This document shows, one piece after another, positions 34,530 through 43,493 of a stretch of 64,000 bases of DNA. Where the stretch lies: the NCBI GenBank assembly GCA_023386635.1, contig JAEWJH010000036.1, positions 56,168 to 120,167 on the forward strand, written 5' to 3'. A program made the position numbers and the translations under genes. The notes under the pieces were generated by a model that did not search any database, was not told the origin of the DNA, and saw only the letters and a program-made list of their open reading frames with translations. The stretch is from Pseudomonadota bacterium (GTDB lineage Bacteria > Pseudomonadota > Alphaproteobacteria > Rhizobiales > Xanthobacteraceae). Every line of letters starts with the position of its first letter. The first letter of the stretch is position 1.

Positions 34530-35438
34530 ATGACCGACAAATTCGTCTCGCTGGAAGGCATCGCCAAGCGTTATCCCGCACCGGGTGGCGGCGCCACGAC
34601 GATCTTCGAGGATCTGTGGCTGAGGATGGAGCGCGAGACGTTCACCTGCATCATCGGCCATTCCGGATGCGGCAAGACCACGGTGCTCAACATCCTCGCC
34701 GGGCTCGATACGCCGTCGTCCGGCGCGGTGATCGTCGACGGCCACGCCATCGACGGGCCGAGCCTCGACCGCGCGGTGATCTTTCAGGGCCATTCGCTGC
34801 TGCCGTGGCGCACGGTGATGGGCAATGTCGCCTACGCCGTCAGCTCCAAATGGCGCGACTGGCCGCGCGACAAGGTGCAGGCGCATGCGCAGCGGTTCAT
34901 CGACCTGGTCGGCCTCACCGGCTCCGAGCACAAGCGTCCGTCCGAACTGTCCGGCGGGATGAAGCAGCGCGTCGGCATCGCCCGCGCGCTGTCGATCGAG
35001 CCGAAGATGATGCTGATGGACGAGCCTTTCTCCGCACTCGATGCGCTGACGCGCGGGACGCTGCAGGACGAGGTGCGGCGCATCTGCCTCGAGACCGGGC
35101 AAACGACTTTGATGATCTCGCACGATGTCGACGAGGCGATCTATCTCGCCGACCGGATCGTGCTGATGACCAACGGCCCCGGCGCCGTCATCGCCGAGAT
35201 CGTCGAGAACCCGCTGCCGCGGGATCGCGCGCGCATCGATCTGCACAAGCACCCGCTTTATTATCCGCTGCGCAACCACATTATCGACTTCCTGGTGACG
35301 CGCAGCCGCAGCTTCCTCGCCGAAACGCCGGATCACGACCGGCGCGCGGTCCCCGTCGTGCGGCCGGCGTTCGAGCCGGCGATCGCCGGAAGCACCGCGC
35401 CTGCCGTCGAGCCGGCGCGGCGCGCCAATGCCCTCTGA
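34530..35438 (+). CDS. Cyanate/nitrate ABC transporter ATP-binding protein
   Basis: A 302-residue ABC ATPase of the NrtD/SsuB family: Walker A GHSGCGKTT, Q-loop FQGHSLLPW, signature ELSGGMKQRV, Walker B MLMDEPFSALD, switch SHDVDEAIYL. An alternative GTG start at 34521 would overlap the permease stop as GTGA. It has no C-terminal binding-protein-like domain of the NrtC type. The last 40 residues are a Pro/Ala/Arg tail. Confidence 0.88.
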   Translation: MTDKFVSLEGIAKRYPAPGGGATTIFEDLWLRMERETFTCIIGHSGCGKTTVLNILAGLDTPSSGAVIVDGHAIDGPSLDRAVIFQGHSLLPWRTVMGNVAYAVSSKWRDWPRDKVQAHAQRFIDLVGLTGSEHKRPSELSGGMKQRVGIARALSIEPKMMLMDEPFSALDALTRGTLQDEVRRICLETGQTTLMISHDVDEAIYLADRIVLMTNGPGAVIAEIVENPLPRDRARIDLHKHPLYYPLRNHIIDFLVTRSRSFLAETPDHDRRAVPVVRPAFEPAIAGSTAPAVEPARRANAL

Positions 35439-35487
35439 TCACTGGTCCGAAGCCATCGTCTGAACTCATGCAAGCCGGGAGCAACCC

Positions 35488-35976
35488 ATGAAGCGTTCCG
35501 ATCTCACCGAGAAGCTGATCGACATCAAGCGCGAGAACGGCTGGAGCTGGAAATATATCTGCGAGCAGATCGGCGGCATGTCGCCGGTGATGGTCACCGG
35601 CGCGATCCTCGGCCATCACAAGATGACCAAGCCGATGGCGGCGCAGGCGGCCAAGCTGTTCGGTCTCAGCAAGAGCGAAGAACGCATGCTCAACGAAGTG
35701 CCGATGCGCGGCACCGGCACGGCGATGCCGCCGACCGATCCGCTGATCTACCGCTTCTACGAACTGGTGATGGTCAACGGCCCGGCCTGGAAGGTGCTGA
35801 TCGAGGAGGAATTCGGCGACGGCATCATGTCGGCGATCGACTTCGACATGACCATCGAGCGCCTGCCGGACCCCAAGGGCGACCGCGTGAAGATGGGCAT
35901 GACCGGCAAATTCCTGCCGTTCAAATATTATGGCGCGCAGGGCAACGAGCAGATGCTCGGCTACAAGGAAGAGTAG
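35488..35976 (+). CDS. cynS: Cyanase (cyanate hydratase)
   Basis: A 162-residue protein. Residues 1-80 form the POU-like helical domain; the catalytic domain starts DPLIYRFYELV. The three active-site residues are present with correct spacing: Arg89, Glu92 and Ser115 (R96, E99, S122 in E. coli). The decameric enzyme turns cyanate and bicarbonate into ammonia and CO2. It follows the ATPase gene by 49 bp, so the operon imports and detoxifies cyanate, giving usable nitrogen under sigma-54 control. Confidence 0.93.
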   Translation: MKRSDLTEKLIDIKRENGWSWKYICEQIGGMSPVMVTGAILGHHKMTKPMAAQAAKLFGLSKSEERMLNEVPMRGTGTAMPPTDPLIYRFYELVMVNGPAWKVLIEEEFGDGIMSAIDFDMTIERLPDPKGDRVKMGMTGKFLPFKYYGAQGNEQMLGYKEE

Positions 35977-35998
35977 GGCGCCTGCGCGGCCGTCCCCG

Positions 35999-36442
35999 TT
36001 ATTGGTTGATCTCGGGCTCGACCAGTTTGGCGAGGTTGCGCAGCGATTCCTGCCAGCCGAGATAGCAGGCTTCCGTCGGGATGAGGTCGGGGATGCCCTC
36101 TTGCACGATGCTCACCTCGGTGCCGACCGACACTTTCTTGAGCGTCACGGTGACCTGCATTTCGCCGGGCAGGTTGGCGTCGTCGAACGTGTCCGTGTAG
36201 CGCAGCTTTTCGCCCGGCACGAGTTCCTGATACTGCCCGCCGAACGAATGGCTGTGGCCGGTGGTGAAGTTGCGGAACGACATCTTGTGCGTGCCGCCGA
36301 CCTTCGCCTCGAGATGATGCACGGTGCAGGTGAAGCCGTTCGGCGGCAGCCACTTCGCCAGCGCATCGGCCTCGGTGAAGGCGCGATACACTTTCTCAGG
36401 CTTGGTGGTGAGGACGCGGTGTAGTCGAACGGTGCCGGGCAT
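35999..36442 (-). CDS. SRPBCC (AHSA1/START-like) family protein
   Basis: A 147-residue helix-grip protein. VLTTKPEKVYRAFTEADALAKWLPPNGF is the typical AHSA1-like opening; SFGGQYQELVPGEKLRYTDTF and the C-terminal CYLGWQESLRNLAKLVEP follow the family. These proteins bind hydrophobic ligands or act as toxin/stress proteins. Convergent with cynS, 22 bp between stops. Confidence 0.85.
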   Translation of the reverse strand: MPGTVRLHRVLTTKPEKVYRAFTEADALAKWLPPNGFTCTVHHLEAKVGGTHKMSFRNFTTGHSHSFGGQYQELVPGEKLRYTDTFDDANLPGEMQVTVTLKKVSVGTEVSIVQEGIPDLIPTEACYLGWQESLRNLAKLVEPEINQ

Positions 36443-36654
36443 GGGTGGTCCTCTTGGCGTTTTCTAAATCAGATATAGCTCATTGTTGTTCGGATTGTCG
36501 TGCGCTAGCGCGCAGGTTGTCTTTCTATAAAGAATGAGAGTCGGGTTTTTCTTTTGGTCGTAGATCGAGTCTGTCCGATGGATGAATACACCGTAGCTCA
36601 TGGAGCGCATTTAATCGCAAACAATTGTCCGATTAAACTGCCGATGTTGCTTTT
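36443..36654. other. A+T-richer intergenic stretch, no gene seen
   Basis: This 212-bp stretch is visibly richer in A and T than its surroundings (runs such as TTTTTCTTTTGG and CTTTTTCACTTTTTCC). It holds the promoter side of the leftward SRPBCC gene and the 3' end of the leftward HTH gene. No terminator with a clear stem or RNA gene could be identified. Confidence 0.5.
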
Positions 36655-37299
36655 TCACTTTTTCCACTTTCCCTTGCCGTGAAAAGCCATGTGGTCGTCC
36701 GGCGGCAGGTTGGCGTCGATGACGAGATCGAGCGCGGCCTGCGGCGCGGCGTCGACATCGACGCCGCCGCGGCGCAGTTCTTTCAGCGCGGTGCGGATCG
36801 CCTCCTGCCGTGAGATGAACTGCCGGCCGGTAATGGCGACGCCGTCGATGCGGCGGCGCCGGCGGCGGCCCATGGCTTCGAGCCGCGCCATCTTCAGCAC
36901 CTGTAGCGCCTGCATCAGCTTTTCCACCTCGACAGTCGGGGATTCTTCCAGTTCGCGAATATGACGCTCCGCCAGCTTGCGCAGCCGTTCGGCGAGCAGG
37001 CGCAGTTTGAGTTTCTGTCCGGCGCGGGCGCGCGGCACCGTGTCGGTGGCGCGCGGCGCGAACGGATCGCGCGTCCAGCCACCGTCGCGGGTCCAGCGGC
37101 AGATGCTCGCCGGCGCGACGCCGGTCCGCTCAGATATCTCGCGATAGGTCAGCGTTGTCTTCTCGATCAGGCTCCGCACGGCGGCGACGCGCAGATCGCC
37201 ATGCGGACGGCGCGAACCGCGCGGTCGCGCATCGGCGAACGAGCCGGGATCGGGCGTGATGCGCAGGCGAACGAGGGGCGGAGCGGGGCGGTATGGCAT
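36655..37299 (-). CDS. Orphan HTH protein with a basic/helical C-terminal part
   Basis: A 214-residue protein, start chosen at the ATG at 37299 because upstream sequence belongs to repeats. Residues 40-75 (AAVRSLIEKTTLTYREISERTGVAPASICRWTRDGGW) form a helix-turn-helix of the kind seen in terminase small subunits and transposase-like HTH_29 domains. Then comes a helical region (residues 90-140) with GRRRRRRIDG and a short C-terminal IRTALKELRRGGVD segment. I do not recognise the family well; DNA binding is the only safe call. It stands alone between repeat-rich and A+T-rich DNA. Confidence 0.6.
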   Translation of the reverse strand: MPYRPAPPLVRLRITPDPGSFADARPRGSRRPHGDLRVAAVRSLIEKTTLTYREISERTGVAPASICRWTRDGGWTRDPFAPRATDTVPRARAGQKLKLRLLAERLRKLAERHIRELEESPTVEVEKLMQALQVLKMARLEAMGRRRRRRIDGVAITGRQFISRQEAIRTALKELRRGGVDVDAAPQAALDLVIDANLPPDDHMAFHGKGKWKK

Positions 37300-37376
37300 G
37301 ATAGGAATATAAGCCAATAAACACCCGGCGGGCAAGAGGTTCTGGCCGACCGGGCGATGGGCTCGCAGGGAAGCCC

Positions 37377-37792
37377 CGACCCTCTCCCCCGCAGGCGGGA
37401 AGAGGGAGAAGGGGGCGAAGCAAAGCGGGAAATCGACGCTGCGCCCCATGGTTCGAGATGGCTCGCAAATGCGAGCCCCCTCACCATGAGGCTTCGAGAG
37501 AGGCGTACACAATTTCTCCCCGCCTCATCCTGAGGAGCCGCGCCGTAGCGCATCGCGCGAAGGCGGGGCGTCTCGAAGGACGAGGCGGCTCATGTCCGGG
37601 CGCAGATAGCAAGGCGGGTGAGGAGTTACGGTCTCACGTCTGCCACCAAACCCCTCACCCGGCTCGCGCTTCGTTTTCACTCCGCGCGATCCACCCTCTC
37701 CCACAAGGGGAGAGGGTAACGGAGAATGACGCGCGCTCTCCCTCCGCCTCATCCTGAGGTGCGAGCGCGGCGAGCCTCGAAGGACGACGTGG
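37377..37792. repeat. Mosaic of four intergenic repeat families
   Basis: The 505-bp gap 37300-37804 holds no gene. It contains, in order: a CCCTCTCCCCCGCAGGCGGG-type element (37380-37415), a CCATGGTTCGAGA...CTCACCATGAGG element (37447-37492), a CCTCATCCTGAGG...CTCGAAGGACGAGG element (37522-37588), a CCCTCACCCGGCTCGCGC...CTCTCCC/GGGAGAGGG element (37650-37720) and a second CCTCATCCTGAGG...CTCGAAGGACGACG element (37746-37787). Confidence 0.65.
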
Positions 37793-37804
37793 CCACGAAA
37801 AGCG

Positions 37805-38242
<438 letters not shown>

Positions 38243-38244
38243 GG

Positions 38245-39417
38245 TTACGTCACGGGTCGGGTATTGCGCGCCAGCGCCGGCGGGTCGACCAGCACGTTAT
38301 GGCCGATCTGGTCGACGCGGCTGACGCCGGTGAGCGCCATGGTGACGTCGAGTTCTTTTTTCAGAATCTCCAGCGCCTTGCCGACGCCGGCCTGTCCGTA
38401 GGCGCCGAGGCCGTAGACATAAGAGCGGCCGATCAGGCAGCCGCGCGCGCCGAGCGCCAGCGCCCGCTCGATATCCTGTCCGGTGCGCACGCCGCCGTCG
38501 AACAGCACTTCGATATCGGCGCCGACGGCGTCAACGAGCTTCGGCAGCATCGAGATCGACGACGCCGCGCCATCGAGCTGGCGGCCGCCGTGGTTGGAGC
38601 ACACCAGCGCATCGGCGCCGGTTTTCGCGGCGATCCTCGCATCGTCGACATCCATGATGCCCTTGAGGATCAGCTTGCCGGGCCACAGGCTCTTGACCCA
38701 CTCGATGTCCTTCCAGTTCAGCGTCGGGTCGAACTGCTGCGCGGTCCATTGCGCGAGCGAGTTGACGTTCTCCATGCCCTTCACATGACCGGCGAGATTG
38801 CCGAAGGTCTTGCGCTTGCCGCGCAGCACGCTCAGTGCCCAGGCCGGCTTGGTGGCGATGTCGATGATGTTCTTCAGCCGGATTTCCGGCGGCACGGTCA
38901 TGCCGTTCTTGATGTCGAGATGGCGCTGGCCGAGAATCTGCAGATCGACGGTGAGCACCAGCGCGCTGCATTTCGCGGCGGCGGCGCGCTGAATGAGTTC
39001 CGCCATGAAGCCGCGGTCGCGGATCACATAGACCTGGAACCAGAACGGCTTGTCGACCGCGGCGGCGACATCCTCGATCGAGCAGATCGACATGGTCGAC
39101 AGCGTGAACGGCACGCCGGCCGCCTGTGCCGCGCGGCACGCAAGGATTTCGCCGTCGCCGTGCTGCATGCCGCACAGGCCGATCGGCGCGAGCGCGACCG
39201 GCATCGACACCGTCTCGCCGACGATGGTGGTCTCGGTGCTGCGGTGGTCCACATCGACCAGCACGCGCTGCCGCAGCTTCACCGCATCGAGGTCGGCGCG
39301 GTTCGCGTGCAGCGTGCTCTGCGTGTAGGAGCCGGATTCCGCATAGTCGATGAACGCCTTGGGAACCCGCCGGTGCGCGACCTGGCGCAGGTCTTCGATG
39401 CAGGTGATCTGTTTCAT
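38245..39417 (-). CDS. lldD: FMN-dependent L-lactate dehydrogenase / alpha-hydroxyacid oxidase
   Basis: A 390-residue TIM-barrel enzyme. LAPIGLCGMQHGDGE, VLTVDLQILGQRHLDIKNG and the catalytic CSNHGGRQLDGA with the active-site His and Arg, then LFDGGVRTGQDIERALALGA for FMN phosphate, match LldD. It oxidises L-lactate or a related 2-hydroxyacid and passes electrons to quinone or O2 at the inner membrane face. Gene pair with a thioesterase. Confidence 0.87.
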   Translation of the reverse strand: MKQITCIEDLRQVAHRRVPKAFIDYAESGSYTQSTLHANRADLDAVKLRQRVLVDVDHRSTETTIVGETVSMPVALAPIGLCGMQHGDGEILACRAAQAAGVPFTLSTMSICSIEDVAAAVDKPFWFQVYVIRDRGFMAELIQRAAAAKCSALVLTVDLQILGQRHLDIKNGMTVPPEIRLKNIIDIATKPAWALSVLRGKRKTFGNLAGHVKGMENVNSLAQWTAQQFDPTLNWKDIEWVKSLWPGKLILKGIMDVDDARIAAKTGADALVCSNHGGRQLDGAASSISMLPKLVDAVGADIEVLFDGGVRTGQDIERALALGARGCLIGRSYVYGLGAYGQAGVGKALEILKKELDVTMALTGVSRVDQIGHNVLVDPPALARNTRPVT

Positions 39418-39715
39418 GGCTGGAACCCGGACGCTGAGGGCTCAATCGCTACCATGGCGGCGCAAAACGCGGAACAGCGTAAAATGGCTGTTAAAGGCCG
39501 GGGCTTGCGGCGGCGGGAGTTGGGGAAAACCGGCGGATTTACGGGGGTGCCGGGGCGGGGCGGTTAACCGGCCCTGAACGGCGGTCCGGCGCTGCGGTAA
39601 TGTTTTCTCACAATTCTTGAAGGATGATCGGGGGCCGCTCGACTATAAGTCGCGCCTCCCGTTGGGACGGGACACAGCGCAGACAGACGCGGCGGTACGG
39701 GGCGTCGGGGGTTTC

Positions 39716-41059
39716 ATGGTACGCAAATATTTTGGCACGGACGGTATCCGTGGTCCGGCCAATCGGGTGATCACGCCGGAACTGGCGCTCAAGGTCGGCC
39801 AGGCGGCGGGCGTGGTGTTCAAGCGCGGCGATCATCGCCATCGCGTGGTGATCGGCAAGGATACGCGCCTGTCCGGCTATATGATCGAGACCGCGCTGGT
39901 CGCGGGCTTCACCTCGGTCGGCATGGACGTGCTGCTGCTCGGCCCGATGCCGACGCCTTCCGTGGCGATGCTGACGCGCTCGATGCGCGCCGATCTCGGC
40001 GTGATGATCTCCGCCTCGCACAATCTGTTCGCCGACAATGGCATCAAGCTGTTCGGCCCCGACGGCTTCAAGCTCGACGACGAAACAGAATTGAAGATCG
40101 AAGCTCTGATCGACGACAATCTCGCCAAGCAACTCGCCCAGCCGATGGATCTCGGGCGCGCCAAGCGCATCGACGGCGTACACGACCGCTATATCGAATT
40201 CGCCAAGCGCACGCTGCCGCGCGCCATCGATCTCGACGGCCTGCGCGTTGTGGTCGATTGCGCCAACGGCGCGGCCTATCGCGTCGCGCCGGAAGCGCTG
40301 TGGGAACTCGGCGCCGAAGTCATTTCCATGGGCGTCGAGCCCGACGGCTTCAATATCAACAAGGATTGCGGCTCGACCGATCTCGCGGCGATATCGCACA
40401 AGGTGCGCGAGATGCGCGCCGATATCGGCATCGCGCTCGACGGCGACGCGGACCGCGTGATCATCATCGACGAGCGCGGCAATGCGATCGACGGCGATCA
40501 GTTGCTGGCGGTGATCGCCGGGAGCTGGAAGGACGACGGGCGGCTGACGCGCCCGGGCGTCGTCGCCACCGTGATGTCCAATCTCGGTTTCGAGCGGCAT
40601 CTCGCCGGTCTCGGCCTCGAACTCATCCGCACGCCGGTCGGCGACCGCTATGTGCTCGAGCGCATGCGCCGCGACGGATACAATGTCGGCGGCGAGCCGT
40701 CCGGCCACATCATCCTGTCGGATTACACCACCACCGGCGACGGCTTCGTCGCCGCGCTGCAGGTGTTGTCGGTGATCAAGAGCATCAACAAGCCGGTCTC
40801 GGAAATCTGCCACCGGTTCGAGGCGCTGCCGCAAATCCTCAAGAACGTGAAATACAAGACCGGCAAGCCGCTCGAGAATGCACGGGTCAAATCGGCGATC
40901 GCCAGCGCCGAGGAAAAGCTCGGCCGCACCGGCCGGCTGATCATCCGGGCGTCGGGCACCGAGCCGGTGATCCGCGTCATGGGCGAGGGCGACAACCGGG
41001 ACGTCGTCGAGGCGGCTGTGGATGGCGTGGTCGAGGCGCTGGGGCAGGTGGCGGCCTGA
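39716..41059 (+). CDS. glmM: Phosphoglucosamine mutase
   Basis: A 447-residue enzyme. Start ATG at 39716 gives MVRKYFGTDGIRGPAN, the family N-terminus. The phosphoserine loop is MISASHNLFADNG with Ser101; the Mg loop is ALDGDADR; the sugar loop is GGEPSGHIIL; the phosphate loop is RASGTEPVIRVM. It converts glucosamine-6-phosphate to glucosamine-1-phosphate for UDP-GlcNAc in the cytoplasm. The 298-bp gap upstream holds no other feature I can support. Confidence 0.95.
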   Translation: MVRKYFGTDGIRGPANRVITPELALKVGQAAGVVFKRGDHRHRVVIGKDTRLSGYMIETALVAGFTSVGMDVLLLGPMPTPSVAMLTRSMRADLGVMISASHNLFADNGIKLFGPDGFKLDDETELKIEALIDDNLAKQLAQPMDLGRAKRIDGVHDRYIEFAKRTLPRAIDLDGLRVVVDCANGAAYRVAPEALWELGAEVISMGVEPDGFNINKDCGSTDLAAISHKVREMRADIGIALDGDADRVIIIDERGNAIDGDQLLAVIAGSWKDDGRLTRPGVVATVMSNLGFERHLAGLGLELIRTPVGDRYVLERMRRDGYNVGGEPSGHIILSDYTTTGDGFVAALQVLSVIKSINKPVSEICHRFEALPQILKNVKYKTGKPLENARVKSAIASAEEKLGRTGRLIIRASGTEPVIRVMGEGDNRDVVEAAVDGVVEALGQVAA

Positions 41060-41164
41060 CCGGCGTTTTGCCGCGGCCGCTTAACGCCTTGAATCATCGC
41101 GGGAATCAGGGCGGGGCCGGTAGCGCGACGCCCGTCAGCCGGAAAAACGCTTATATCTCAATAG

Positions 41165-41181
41165 TTTAGAACGTTTTTAAA
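41165..41181 (+). promoter_or_regulatory. Irr/ICE-type iron box upstream of bfd
   Basis: TTTAGAACGTTTTTAAA has arms TTTAGAA and TTTTAAA (5 of 7 paired) around three bases, close to the rhizobial Irr box TTTAGAA-N3-TTCTAAA. It is 80 bp before the bfd start. Confidence 0.5.
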
Positions 41182-41260
41182 GAGCGTTTTCCTTTGCGTA
41201 TGGTTCGCATTTGCCGTAAGGATGGTTGCGTCAGCAACGAATGGGCTTCTGCGGTCTGCC

Positions 41261-41497
41261 ATGATCGTCTGTTCCTGCAATGTTATCAGCGATGAAGCGG
41301 TACGCACCGCTTGCCGGACGCGCGCGCCGCGCACGCCCGGGCAGGTTTATGGCTGTCTTGGCTGCAGCGCCCAGTGCGGCCGTTGCGCCCGCTCGATCCG
41401 CAAAATCATGGACGACGCGCTGGTAGCGGCGAAGCAGGGTTGCCCGGTGGGCTGCACCTGCTGTGCGCACGACAAGATCGAGAATCAGGCCGGCTGA
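41261..41497 (+). CDS. bfd: Bacterioferritin-associated ferredoxin
   Basis: A 78-residue [2Fe-2S] protein. The Bfd cluster ligands are Cys4, Cys6, Cys39 and Cys42 (CSC ... QCGRC) at the same spacing as in E. coli. The ATG at 41261 is chosen for this spacing. Bfd reduces the iron core of bacterioferritin so that iron can leave. Extra cysteines at 32, 35, 61, 65, 67 and 68 are not part of the standard fold. Followed 153 bp later by bfr. Confidence 0.9.
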   Translation: MIVCSCNVISDEAVRTACRTRAPRTPGQVYGCLGCSAQCGRCARSIRKIMDDALVAAKQGCPVGCTCCAHDKIENQAG

Positions 41498-41578
41498 TCC
41501 GCCCTTTTCCTTATCTCCCGTCATTCCCGGCGCCGGTGCGGCTGTTTGAACCAAACCGCCTCGACGCGGTTGCTCTAG

Positions 41579-41595
41579 TTTAGAACTGTGCTAAA
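41579..41595 (+). promoter_or_regulatory. Irr/ICE-type iron box upstream of bfr
   Basis: TTTAGAACTGTGCTAAA has arms TTTAGAA and TGCTAAA (6 of 7 paired) around three bases, matching the Irr box. It lies 56 bp before the bfr ATG, so Irr probably represses iron storage when iron is scarce. Confidence 0.65.
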
Positions 41596-41650
41596 CAAGC
41601 TAAGAGCGCCGTCTCTCAACCATTGATTGTAATTCACAGGAGCTGCTGCC

Positions 41651-42148
41651 ATGAAGGGCGACCCCAAAGTCATCGATTATCTCAACAAGGGGCTGCGCAG
41701 CGAGCTGACGGCCATCAACCAGTACTGGCTGCATTTCCGCATCCTCAATGACTGGGGCTACAAGGACCTCGCCAAGAAGTGGCGTGAGGAATCGATCGAG
41801 GAGATGAACCACGCCGACAAGTTCGTGGACCGCATCCTGTTCCTCGACGGCTTCCCGAATATGCAGGTGCTCGATCCCCTGCGGATCGGTCAGAACGTGA
41901 AGGAAATCCTGGAATGCGACCTCGCCGCCGAGATCGGCGCGCGGGCGCTGTATCAGGAAGCCGCGGCCTATTGCGCCACCGTCAAGGATTTCCCCTCGCG
42001 CGATCTGTTCGAGGATCTGATGGCGGACGAAGAGCACCACATCGATTTCCTCGAGACGCAGCTCGACCTCGTCTCGAAGATCGGCCTCGAGCTGTATGCG
42101 CAGAAGCACATCGGCAACATCGAGGACGATCACAAGCCCAAGGATTGA
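41651..42148 (+). CDS. bfr: Bacterioferritin
   Basis: A 165-residue ferritin-like protein. The di-iron ligands Glu18, Glu51, His54, Glu94, Glu127 and His130 are all present, and Met52 is the heme ligand between subunits. The 24-mer stores iron as a ferric mineral and protects against Fenton chemistry. CAGGAGCTGCTGCC precedes the ATG. Followed by a strong terminator at 42232-42262. Confidence 0.95.
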   Translation: MKGDPKVIDYLNKGLRSELTAINQYWLHFRILNDWGYKDLAKKWREESIEEMNHADKFVDRILFLDGFPNMQVLDPLRIGQNVKEILECDLAAEIGARALYQEAAAYCATVKDFPSRDLFEDLMADEEHHIDFLETQLDLVSKIGLELYAQKHIGNIEDDHKPKD

Positions 42149-42231
42149 TGCCCAAACGATCGACGCCCAAGGTTCGACGCGACATGGCGGGGCGGATCGC
42201 GCGTCGCGCGGTTTGACGGTAACGATTTGCT

Positions 42232-42262
42232 AACGGCGCGCCCTGATCGGCGCGCCGTTTTT
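42232..42262 (+). terminator. Rho-independent terminator of bfr
   Basis: An 11-bp perfect stem AACGGCGCGCC / GGCGCGCCGTT with loop CTGATC, then TTT. Confidence 0.85.
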
Positions 42263-42310
42263 CATGGTGCGAGTTCCATCATGATTAAAAATCGTCGTTA
42301 AAAAACACGG

Positions 42311-42325
42311 TTAAGTCGCGCTTAA
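42311..42325 (+). promoter_or_regulatory. CtrA-type box upstream of the first outer-membrane gene
   Basis: TTAAGTCGCGCTTAA is an exact TTAA-N7-TTAA, the full CtrA site of Alphaproteobacteria; it is also part of a GTTAAG/CTTAAC inverted repeat. It lies 68 bp before the ATG at 42393. Confidence 0.55.
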
Positions 42326-42392
42326 CATTTCGCTGGCATCGTCTCCCCCAATTCGCATCGCGCGCTTGCGCGACCGAAACGAGGGCAGTGCG

Positions 42393-43454
42393 ATGAGTAA
42401 TGTGAGCTTGCGGTCTGCGATGGTGGCATTGGTTCTCGCCATCGGTGCGACAGCCGCCCACGCGGCCGATTATTCACCGCCGCCGCCGCCCTGCGTCGAC
42501 GCCGGATTGATTGCGTCAGGACGTGCGCCGGCCGGATCGGTGCCGTGCTACGTGCCGCCGCCGCCGGTCGTCGAGGAATTCTCGAGCTGGTATCTGCGCG
42601 GCGACATCGGCATGAGCAATCAGTCGGTGAAGAATCTCGACAACGCGCTTTATTCCGGGAACTCCATCCAGGCCGTCGGCATGGGCTTCGACAGCGGCAT
42701 GATCGCCGGTGTCGGCGTCGGCTACTATTTCAACGACTGGCTGCGCTTCGATCTTACCGGCGAATATCGCGGCCGCACCAATTTCCACGGTCTCGACATC
42801 GTCACCCCGGGTGGCGGCGGTGCGCCTTACACCGACGAATACCACGGCAGCAAATCCGAGTGGCTGGCGCTCGCCAACGCCTATGTCGATCTCGGCACGT
42901 GGAATAACTTCACGCCGTTTGTCGGCGCCGGCGTCGGCTTCTCGCGCAACACCATTCACAGCTTCACCGACACCTGCGTGGTCTGTGCGGGCGGCAGCGT
43001 TGCCACCGGCGCCGACGCATCGAAGTGGGACTTCGCCTGGGCGCTCCACGCGGGCGTTTCCTACAAGGTGTCGAAGAACTTCGCGATCGAACTCGCCTAT
43101 CGCTACGTCAATCTCGGCGGCGCGCGCAGCGGCGATCTCGTGACCTACAACGGCATCAACAACGTCAACAATCCGATGGAGTTCAAGTCGCTGACCTCGC
43201 ACGATATCCGGCTCGGTCTGCGCATGAACTTCGACGCGTTCACGTCGCGCGGTTATTCGCCGGTCGTCTATTCGCCGCAACCGTCGCCGGTGTCGGTCTA
43301 TGCGCAGGCGCCGCCGAGCTACATGCAGGCGCCGGCAACCACCTATCAGCAGCCCGCACCGGTCTACGCGCCACAGCCGACCTATGCGCAGCCCACTTAT
43401 GCGCCGCCGACCTATGCGCAGCCTGGCTACGGCGGTTACGCGCCGCGCCGCTGA
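42393..43454 (+). CDS. Outer-membrane beta-barrel protein (Omp25/31-like) with a Pro/Tyr repeat tail
   Basis: A 353-residue protein. Signal peptide residues 1-24 end AHA. SWYLRGDIGMSNQ is the typical first strand of Omp25/31-type eight-stranded barrels and the last strand reads HDIRLGLRMNFDAF. Instead of ending there, about 68 more residues follow, made of repeats such as PTYAQ, PTYAPP and QPAPVY, likely exposed or periplasmic and possibly wall-binding. First of three barrel genes. Confidence 0.85.
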   Translation: MSNVSLRSAMVALVLAIGATAAHAADYSPPPPPCVDAGLIASGRAPAGSVPCYVPPPPVVEEFSSWYLRGDIGMSNQSVKNLDNALYSGNSIQAVGMGFDSGMIAGVGVGYYFNDWLRFDLTGEYRGRTNFHGLDIVTPGGGGAPYTDEYHGSKSEWLALANAYVDLGTWNNFTPFVGAGVGFSRNTIHSFTDTCVVCAGGSVATGADASKWDFAWALHAGVSYKVSKNFAIELAYRYVNLGGARSGDLVTYNGINNVNNPMEFKSLTSHDIRLGLRMNFDAFTSRGYSPVVYSPQPSPVSVYAQAPPSYMQAPATTYQQPAPVYAPQPTYAQPTYAPPTYAQPGYGGYAPRR

Positions 43455-43493
43455 GATGCGGCAACGCTTAACCGGCGTGGTGAACAAGGCTGG

